A stretch of DNA of 10,770 nucleotides from Comamonadaceae bacterium. Lineage in GTDB: Bacteria; Pseudomonadota; Gammaproteobacteria; Burkholderiales; Burkholderiaceae_C. How positions within the stretch are numbered: the first letter of the stretch is position 1; every line of letters begins with the position of its first letter. The stretch lies in assembly GCA_947461325.1 (NCBI GenBank), contig CANHLD010000049.1, positions 1 through 10,770 on the forward strand, written 5' to 3'. The notes under the pieces were generated by a model. The model did not search any database and was not told the DNA's origin. It saw only the letters and a program-made list of their open reading frames with translations. Positions 5,357 through 10,770 of this stretch are shown in pieces. The position numbers and the translations under genes are program-made.

Positions 5357-8300
5357 ATGCAATTGCCTGAACTATCGATACGTCGACCGGTCTTTGCGAC
5401 TGTCCTGTCACTGCTGATTTTGTTGGTCGGAATAGTGTCTTTTCAGCGGCTGGTGGTACGCGAATATCCAAAAATTGATAACCCGACAGTGACTGTGGAA
5501 ACCCGCTATGTCGGTGCTTCAAGCGCTGTGGTGGAAAGCCAGGTCACCAAAACGCTGGAAGACTCGTTGGCCGGTGTAGAAGGTTTGGATGTGATCACTT
5601 CCATCAGTCGCCAGGAACAAAGCCAGATCACGGTGAAGTTTTTGCTCACGCGTGACCCGGACGCAGCTGCAGCGGATGTGCGCGACAAGGTTTCCAGGGT
5701 GCGCCAACGTTTGCCTGTGGGCATTGATGAGCCTGTCATTGCCAAGGTGGAAACGGATGCGTTTCCTGTCATTTGGCTTTCTCTCAGTTCAGACACCATG
5801 AACACGCTGGAGCTGACGGATTTGGCCAACCGGATTGCCAAACCCATGATGCAAACCGCCCCCGGGGTGGCTGACGTGCGAATTTACGGCGAGCGCAAAT
5901 ATGCCATGCGTATTTGGCTAGACACCGATCGTCTGGCGTCTTACCGTTTGACAACGCAGGATGTGGAAGAAGCCCTCAGACGAGCCAACGTTGAAGTTCC
6001 CGCCGGCCGGGTGGAGAGTCAGGCGCGTGAATTCAACGTGACCACGGCCACCGATTTGCAAACCCCTGAGCAATTTCAGGATATCGTGGTTCGCAACATC
6101 AACGGCATGCCGGTTCGCATGGGCGATGTCGCACGAATTGAGCAAGGTCCTTTGGCTGAGCGTTTTTCTGTCCGCTACAACAGCAGTGAAGCTGTGGCTC
6201 TAGGTGTGTTGCGTAACTCAACCGCCAACCCCTTAGACCTGAGCAAAGCCATCACGGCTATGTTGCCGCGCATTCGCGAAAACATGCCCAAAGGCGTCGA
6301 GATTGAAATTGCCAACGACTCATCGGTGTTCATTGAAGAGTCCATCAAAGCGGTTTACACAACCATTCTTGAAGCCGCCGCTCTGGTGTCATTGGTCATC
6401 TTCTTTTTCTTGCGCACGCTGCGCGCTTCCATCATTCCCTTGATCACCATTCCTGTGTCACTCACAGGCAGTTTTGCTTTGATGGCATTGTTTGGTTTTT
6501 CTATCAACTCGTTGACCTTGCTGGCGTTGGTGTTGGCTATTGGCTTAGTGGTCGACGATGCGATTGTGGTGCTTGAAAATATTTACCGCTACATCGAAGA
6601 GGGCATGGAACCGTTTGCTGCCGCCATCAAAGGGGTGCGCGAAATCGGTTTTGCAGTGGTGGCGATGACCCTCACCTTGGTGGCGGTGTTTGCTCCTTTG
6701 GCATTCACACCCGGGCGCACCGGACGATTGTTTGCCGAGTTTGCGCTGGCATTGGCTGGCGCGGTGCTGGTCTCGGGTGTGGTGGCTTTGTCGCTGTCGC
6801 CCATGATGTGTTCACTGCTGCTCAAGCACAACCCCAAGCCCGGACTGTTTGACCGTTATGTCGGACATTTCCTAGAGAGCTTGACCAAAATGTATGGCGC
6901 CATGTTGCATTGGACATTGAGTGCCACGCGCATAGGCAGCATTCAGATTTCCAGACGCTGGTTGGTGGTTGCTGTCATGTTGTTGGCCGCATGGGGCTCT
7001 GTGCAATTGTTCAAAACGGCCAAGACCGAGTTGTCTCCTATGGAAGACCGCGGTGTGATTTTGATCATCATCAACGGGCCTGACGGCGCCACCTTGGACT
7101 ACACCTCCAAGTACGTGAACATGCTGGAGAAGATAGGCCGCAAGTACAACGAGTTCGACAAGTTTTTTGCGGTGGTGGGCAACCCCACCGTGGCCCAAGG
7201 CGCTGTGTTTTTAGGTGCCAAACCTTGGGGGGAAAGACCCAAGTCCACTTTGAATCTGGCGCGTGAAATGATGCCTGCCGTGGCCAGTTTGCCGGGCGTC
7301 ATGGCGTTTCCCATTACCCCGCCATCATTGGGGCAAGCATTCCGTGAGCGTCCATTCAACTTTGTGGTGTTGACAGGCGACAGTTACGAAAACCTGGCCA
7401 AGGTCACCAAAACATTGCAGGAAGAAATCGCTAAAAACCCGGGCATCGTCAGTGCCGATGTGGACTTGCGTTTGAATAAACCTGAACTCAGCATGGAAGT
7501 CGACAGAGACCGTGCAGCTGACTTAGGTGTGCCGGTCGACACCATCGCCCGTGCAGTTGAAACGGCCATGGGCGGGCGCACTGTCACGCAATTCAAGCGC
7601 AACGGTGAGCAATACGACGTGGTGGTACAAGCCGATGCCAAAGGCCGAGACAGCCCGGACGGCATTGAAAAGATTTTCGTGCGCGCCAAAGGCGATGTGA
7701 TGGTGCCTTTGTCTGCCTTGGTGCATTTGAAAGAGGTTGTGGTGCCGCGCGAATTGAACCATTTCGCCCAGCGCCGCAGCGTGTCATTCACGGCCAATTT
7801 GGCGCCCACGTACTCATTGGGTGAAGCACTCAAGTTCATGAACGAAGTCACAGCCCGTGTGTTGAAGAGCGGTTATTCCACTGATTTGAACGGTAGTTCG
7901 AGAGAATTTGCGCAGTCCAGTGGTTCACTGAGCAGTGTGTTTGTGTTGGCCCTGGTATTTATTTTCCTGGTGCTGGCCGCGCAGTTTGAAAGCTTTGTCG
8001 ACCCGTTCGTCATTTTGTTGTCTGTGCCTTTGTCCATGGTCGGCGCATTGCTGGCGCTCAAATTCACCGAGAGCACCTTGAATGTGTACAGCCAGATTGG
8101 TTTGATCACGCTGGTTGGTTTGATCACCAAACACGGTATTTTGATTGTCGAGTTTGCCAACCAATTGCGAGCCACTGGCATGACTGCAGTGGCTGCTGTA
8201 CATCGCGCTGCCACCTTGCGACTGCGCCCGATTTTGATGACCACCGGCGCCATGGTGCTCGGTGCGATTCCGCTGGCGCTGGCAACAGGCGCAGGTTCCG

Positions 8301-8461
8301 AGAGTCGTCGCCAAATCGGTTGGGTGATTGTGGGTGGCATGTCGCTGGGCACGTTGCTCACCATTTTTGTGGTGCCCACCATGTACTCACTGTTTGCCCG
8401 CAAGGCAACACCCGGCCCGAACATGACGGTGGTGGAAGAGACGGGTCCATCACACGGTTGA
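5357..8461 (+). CDS. RND multidrug efflux permease, HAE1 family
   Basis: This 1034-residue inner-membrane protein is a proton-driven exporter of the AcrB/MexB-like hydrophobe/amphiphile efflux family and should form the trimeric pump of a tripartite complex. It has the two-fold RND layout: TM1 at about 10-30 after PELSIRRPVFATV, a large periplasmic loop (about 35-330), TM2-6, TM7 near 540-555, a second loop (to about 860), then TM8-12. The proton-relay residues are present: Asp400 and Asp401 in GLVVDDAIVVLENIYR (TM4) and Lys925 in GLITKHGILIVEFAN (TM10). Length matches the family (about 1020-1050). The adaptor gene ends one base upstream, so they are cotranscribed. No outer-membrane factor gene follows, so the complex presumably uses a TolC-like channel encoded elsewhere. 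Substrates cannot be predicted, but heavy-metal (CusA/CzcA) type is unlikely given the aromatic/amphiphile-type sequence and adaptor. Confidence 0.96.
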   Translation: MQLPELSIRRPVFATVLSLLILLVGIVSFQRLVVREYPKIDNPTVTVETRYVGASSAVVESQVTKTLEDSLAGVEGLDVITSISRQEQSQITVKFLLTRDPDAAAADVRDKVSRVRQRLPVGIDEPVIAKVETDAFPVIWLSLSSDTMNTLELTDLANRIAKPMMQTAPGVADVRIYGERKYAMRIWLDTDRLASYRLTTQDVEEALRRANVEVPAGRVESQAREFNVTTATDLQTPEQFQDIVVRNINGMPVRMGDVARIEQGPLAERFSVRYNSSEAVALGVLRNSTANPLDLSKAITAMLPRIRENMPKGVEIEIANDSSVFIEESIKAVYTTILEAAALVSLVIFFFLRTLRASIIPLITIPVSLTGSFALMALFGFSINSLTLLALVLAIGLVVDDAIVVLENIYRYIEEGMEPFAAAIKGVREIGFAVVAMTLTLVAVFAPLAFTPGRTGRLFAEFALALAGAVLVSGVVALSLSPMMCSLLLKHNPKPGLFDRYVGHFLESLTKMYGAMLHWTLSATRIGSIQISRRWLVVAVMLLAAWGSVQLFKTAKTELSPMEDRGVILIIINGPDGATLDYTSKYVNMLEKIGRKYNEFDKFFAVVGNPTVAQGAVFLGAKPWGERPKSTLNLAREMMPAVASLPGVMAFPITPPSLGQAFRERPFNFVVLTGDSYENLAKVTKTLQEEIAKNPGIVSADVDLRLNKPELSMEVDRDRAADLGVPVDTIARAVETAMGGRTVTQFKRNGEQYDVVVQADAKGRDSPDGIEKIFVRAKGDVMVPLSALVHLKEVVVPRELNHFAQRRSVSFTANLAPTYSLGEALKFMNEVTARVLKSGYSTDLNGSSREFAQSSGSLSSVFVLALVFIFLVLAAQFESFVDPFVILLSVPLSMVGALLALKFTESTLNVYSQIGLITLVGLITKHGILIVEFANQLRATGMTAVAAVHRAATLRLRPILMTTGAMVLGAIPLALATGAGSESRRQIGWVIVGGMSLGTLLTIFVVPTMYSLFARKATPGPNMTVVEETGPSHG

Positions 8462-8464
8462 AGT

Positions 8465-8499
8465 CAAGAACTTCAGGGCGACAAGTCCTGAAGTTCTTG
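8465..8499. terminator. Convergent-gene hairpin covering the mobA 3' end
   Basis: CAAGAACTTCAGG (8465-8477) and CCTGAAGTTCTTG (8487-8499) are a perfect 13-base inverted repeat around nine bases. In RNA a G-U and a C-G pair could extend the plus-strand stem to 15 pairs with a five-base loop. It starts three bases after the permease stop and includes the last codons of mobA on the other strand, so it could stop transcription from both sides. Neither strand shows a U-rich tract directly after the stem, so it is not a classical intrinsic terminator. It may instead protect 3' ends or act with Rho. Confidence 0.5.
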
Positions 8500-9105
8500 C
8501 ATAGTGTTGACGTTGGCGAATGGGTCTGTGCTTGTCGGCACTTTTGTAAATGGGCACAAGGCAAGCGGGACTTGTTGCTTGGCCCATAGGCTGATTTTGT
8601 GGCCGCCGTTTTGCAAATAGATGCGCAAAGAATCCAGCAGACTGCGGTGCATCAAACAAAACACCGGTTGCAATTCACATGTCTTGTCAGACAAGCGGGG
8701 CGTTTGCGCCATGGCAATCAAGGACTGTTTATCCGTAACAGCTTGAGAGAGTTTGTCCACCAAATCAAGCGGAAAAAATGGACTGTCACAAGGCACGGTC
8801 ACCAACCATTCGGTGTCGCAGTGTTGAAGCCCGGTGAGAAAACCGCTGAGCGGCCCCATGTCTGCGTACTCTGTGTCAGCAATTACCTTGCATCCGGTTA
8901 AGGCGTGGTCAGTGGGGTTGCGGTTGGCGTTGATCAGCACTTCCGACACTTGCGGCTGCAAACGCGCGATGGCGTGTTGCACCAGTGTCTGGCCGCGAAA
9001 CAGTTGCAAACCTTTGTCGACGCCGCCCATGCGCGAAGCCCGCCCGCCCGCCAATATGCAGCCGGTGATGTTGTGCTTGCTTGGCAATACAAACGTGGGC
9101 TGCAT
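8473..9105 (-). CDS. mobA: Molybdenum cofactor guanylyltransferase
   Basis: This 210-residue cytoplasmic enzyme transfers GMP from GTP to molybdopterin-bound Mo, giving the (bis-)guanine dinucleotide cofactor used by the DMSO reductase family. The nucleotidyltransferase signature is clear: ITGCILAGGRASRMGGVDKGL at 13-33 with the glycine-rich GTP loop and Lys31, DMGPLSGFLTGL at 82-93, and the metal-binding Asp107 in VPCDSPFFP. The C-terminal PFANVNTMQELQ is also typical. It is slightly longer than Escherichia coli MobA (194) because of an N-terminal extension of about ten residues. The start lies two bases after the moaA stop, so the gene is translationally coupled and in the same operon. Its last codons sit inside the 8465-8499 hairpin. 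No moeA follows, although moeA is often next in related bacteria. Confidence 0.95.
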   Translation of the reverse strand: MQPTFVLPSKHNITGCILAGGRASRMGGVDKGLQLFRGQTLVQHAIARLQPQVSEVLINANRNPTDHALTGCKVIADTEYADMGPLSGFLTGLQHCDTEWLVTVPCDSPFFPLDLVDKLSQAVTDKQSLIAMAQTPRLSDKTCELQPVFCLMHRSLLDSLRIYLQNGGHKISLWAKQQVPLALCPFTKVPTSTDPFANVNTMQELQDLSP

Positions 9106-9107
9106 GA

Positions 9108-10265
9108 TCAGCCGCCGATGTAGCTCATTTCCACGCGTTTCTTGCCGTCAGCTGTTGCGGGCAATTGGTTTTTTCCGCGCAGCTCGGAATAGCGGTCCTC
9201 GCGTTGCTGCCAGACCAAGCCTATGGCCGATGCGATGTCAGCGTCGCTCGCGCCTTCGCGCAACAGGCTGCGCAAATCGTGGCCTTGCACCGCGAACAAA
9301 CACAAATACAACTGGCCCTCGGTGGACAAACGTGCGCGGTTGCAATCGCTGCAAAACGCTTGCGTCACGCTACTGATAACGCCAACTTCGCCAAGCGCCG
9401 GATCAAACTTTCCGGAGGCGTCTGCATAACCCCAGCGTTGCGCGGTTTCACCCGGGGCGCTGGCTTCCAGCGGCACCAGCGGGAACTCGGTTTGCAATAG
9501 CTTGATCAAGTCGGCAGATGGCAAGACCTCGTCCATTTGCCAGCCGTTGGTTTCGCCCACATCCATGTATTCGATGAAGCGCAGCGTGATACCGCTGCCG
9601 CGAAAGTGGCGCGCCATGGGGATGATTTCACTCAGGTTGGTGCTTTTCTTCACCACCATATTGATTTTCAAACCGCTGAAATTGCCTTTGGCATCGCGAC
9701 CCAGACCGGCTTCTTTGGCGGCTTCGATGCCGTCCAGCACATCGGCCACGGGAAAGTCCACATCGTTCATGGCACGAAAGATGGCGTCGTCCAAACCGTC
9801 GAGGCTGACGGTGACGCGTTGCAGACCAGCGGCTTTCAGCGCTTGCGCTTTTCTTCTGAGCAGAGAGCCGTTGGTGGTCAAGGTGAGGTCTAAGGGCAGG
9901 CCGTCGGGCGTGCGCAGCGCAGACAGTTGTTCGATCAAGAGTTCGAGGTTTTTGCGCAGCAAAGGCTCGCCGCCGGTAAGCCGGATTTTTTGCACGCCGT
10001 GCGCCACAAAAATGGAAGCGGTGCGGGTGATTTCCTCAAAGCTCAAGAGCGAGGAGTGCGGCAGGTATTTGTAATTGGTGTCGAACACTTCCTTGGGCAT
10101 GCAGTAGTTGCAGCGAAAGTTGCAGCGGTCGGTGACGCTGATGCGCAAGTCGCGCAGCGGGCGACCAAGCTTGTCGCCGAGCAGGCCGGTGGCGGGAACG
10201 GGTTGAGCGGGGACGGTGGCGCGGAGATTGCGCTGATCGATGACGGGGATGACGCGTTCTGACAT
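9108..10265 (-). CDS. moaA: GTP 3',8-cyclase MoaA (radical SAM)
   Basis: MoaA is a cytoplasmic radical-SAM enzyme that converts GTP to 3',8-cyclo-7,8-dihydro-GTP, the substrate of MoaC, in the first step of molybdenum cofactor synthesis. The 385-residue product has both iron-sulfur sites: Cys48, Cys52 and Cys55 in DRCNFRCNYC bind the SAM-cleaving cluster, and Cys305, Cys308 and Cys322 in FCSDCNRARL...YLC bind the GTP-side cluster. RLTGGEPLLRKNLELL is the SAM-binding GGE motif, and the protein ends in the functionally required Gly-Gly. An N-terminal extension of about 30 residues precedes the core. The start at 10265 is chosen because an in-frame ATG at 10322 would add 19 residues with no family resemblance. 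The ribosome binding site is weak: AGGG abuts the ATG and AAAGGG is 12 bases away. It leads the moaA-mobA operon and is insulated from hppA by a terminator. Confidence 0.97.
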   Translation of the reverse strand: MSERVIPVIDQRNLRATVPAQPVPATGLLGDKLGRPLRDLRISVTDRCNFRCNYCMPKEVFDTNYKYLPHSSLLSFEEITRTASIFVAHGVQKIRLTGGEPLLRKNLELLIEQLSALRTPDGLPLDLTLTTNGSLLRRKAQALKAAGLQRVTVSLDGLDDAIFRAMNDVDFPVADVLDGIEAAKEAGLGRDAKGNFSGLKINMVVKKSTNLSEIIPMARHFRGSGITLRFIEYMDVGETNGWQMDEVLPSADLIKLLQTEFPLVPLEASAPGETAQRWGYADASGKFDPALGEVGVISSVTQAFCSDCNRARLSTEGQLYLCLFAVQGHDLRSLLREGASDADIASAIGLVWQQREDRYSELRGKNQLPATADGKKRVEMSYIGG

Positions 10266-10335
10266 CCCTAGATTGTGCCCTTTCTTGATTGACCATTGGA
10301 TAATCAGGTCAGTAAGCTTCAAAAGAGGCCAGCTG

Positions 10336-10363
10336 AAAAAAAGACCCGCCTAAGCGGGTCTTT
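10336..10363 (-). terminator. Rho-independent terminator of hppA
   Basis: On the minus strand a ten-pair stem (10363-10354 with 10349-10340, AAAGACCCGC and its complement) closes a four-base loop and runs into seven consecutive T residues (10342-10336). It begins 25 bases after the hppA stop codon, so it should end hppA transcription and separate it from moaA. The plus strand downstream of the stem has only a short TTTCTT, and no plus-strand gene needs it. Confidence 0.92.
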
Positions 10364-10387
10364 CTTAAAGCTAAAGGCTATTTCACC

Positions 10388-10770
10388 TTACTTCTTTTCT
10401 TCAGCCGCAGGAGCCGCTGTGGTGTCAGCAGGTGCGCTTATAGCCGCAGGTGTTTCCACCGCCACAGCCGTTTTGGCCACACTGCCGCCATGGATCGACA
10501 TCATCACGGGCACGATGAGGAGCGCCACGATGTTGATGATCTTGATCAAGGGGTTGACCGCAGGACCGGCTGTGTCTTTGTAGGGGTCGCCCACGGTGTC
10601 GCCGGTCACAGCTGCTTTGTGCGTGTCCGAACCTTTGCCGCCGTGGTGTCCGTCTTCGATATATTTCTTGGCGTTGTCCCAAGCACCGCCGCCGGTGCAC
10701 ATGGAAATAGCCACGAACAAACCGGTGACGATGGTGCCCATCAACAAGCCGCCCAAAGCCGCAGGGCCAA
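10388..10770 (-). CDS. hppA: Membrane-bound ion-translocating pyrophosphatase, C-terminal part
   Basis: Only the last 126 or so residues are inside the window; the gene continues beyond the right edge. The full protein hydrolyses pyrophosphate in the cytoplasm and uses the energy to move H+ or Na+ across the inner membrane. Visible hallmarks are GGLLMGTIVTGLFVAISMCTGGGAWDNAKKYIEDG, with the GGAWDNAKKYIE motif, and KAAVTGDTVGDPYKDTAGPAVNPLIKI, whose acidic GDTVGDPYKD motif binds Mg-pyrophosphate. A final hydrophobic helix (IINIVALLIVPVMM) is followed by an Ala-rich tail of about 35 residues ending AAPAAEEKK. The residues that decide potassium dependence and H+ versus Na+ specificity lie upstream, outside the window. 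A strong terminator follows the stop codon, and moaA lies next on the same strand. Confidence 0.96.
   Translation of the reverse strand, partial: GPAALGGLLMGTIVTGLFVAISMCTGGGAWDNAKKYIEDGHHGGKGSDTHKAAVTGDTVGDPYKDTAGPAVNPLIKIINIVALLIVPVMMSIHGGSVAKTAVAVETPAAISAPADTTAAPAAEEKK

Noticed and set aside
5449..5456. GCTGGTGG, identical to the Escherichia coli Chi octamer
   Set aside because: A single eight-base match in about 10 kb is expected by chance and Chi sequence differs among bacteria.
7873..8424. Long minus-strand open frame inside the permease
   Set aside because: It is antisense to conserved RND transmembrane segments, has no homology I recognise, and its composition is explained by the permease codons.
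10286..10311. Short repeats TGATTGACC and AATCAGGTCA upstream of moaA
   Set aside because: The arms are five bases each and not nested, so they do not form one hairpin; no link to a known molybdenum-responsive element could be supported.
10266..10322. Longer MoaA start at 10322
   Set aside because: It would add 19 residues that do not resemble MoaA N-termini and would reach almost to the hppA terminator; the start at 10265 is more plausible.

Overview
The window reads as ordinary chromosomal DNA of a betaproteobacterium, most likely order Burkholderiales and close to Comamonadaceae. This rests on the look of the proteins (MoaA, the RND pump pair, the methyltransferase next to rnhA, the MltD-type transglycosylase with LysM repeats) and on gene order, not on a database search. 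GC content is moderate and uneven. Spot counts of single 60-base lines gave 22/60 and 29/60 G+C inside the first gene and 36/60 inside moaA.

Layout, left to right. Bases 1-126 hold no gene I can identify. A lone Tat-exported NMT1/SsuA-like substrate-binding protein (127-1185, +) converges with a MltD-type lytic transglycosylase (1187-2602, -), with one base between their stop codons. A 122-bp divergent region follows, then a YafS-like methyltransferase and rnhA (2725-3989, +), which share an ATGA stop/start overlap. Next come a periplasmic adaptor and an inner-membrane RND permease of a tripartite efflux pump (4024-8461, +), one base apart. The pump meets a convergent molybdenum-cofactor operon, moaA-mobA (8473-10265, -), at a perfect 13-bp inverted repeat that covers the last codons of mobA. 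A strong rho-independent terminator separates moaA from the truncated 3' end of hppA, a membrane pyrophosphatase (10388-10770, -).

The genes form several unrelated housekeeping units: cell-wall remodelling (mltD), RNA-DNA hybrid removal (rnhA), efflux (adaptor and permease), molybdopterin synthesis (moaA makes the cyclic pyranopterin precursor, mobA adds GMP to the finished cofactor) and pyrophosphate-driven ion pumping (hppA). The mltD-methyltransferase-rnhA cluster recalls the Escherichia coli order mltD-gloB-yafS-rnhA-dnaQ, but gloB and dnaQ are absent here and the pump lies where dnaQ would be expected. I found no phage, insertion sequence, CRISPR array, RNA gene or undescribed multi-gene system. 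The items worth a second look are small: the altered synteny, a 15-bp in-frame repeat and a low-complexity insertion in the adaptor, a candidate operator before the pump, the hairpin over the mobA end, and an MltD without a lipobox.
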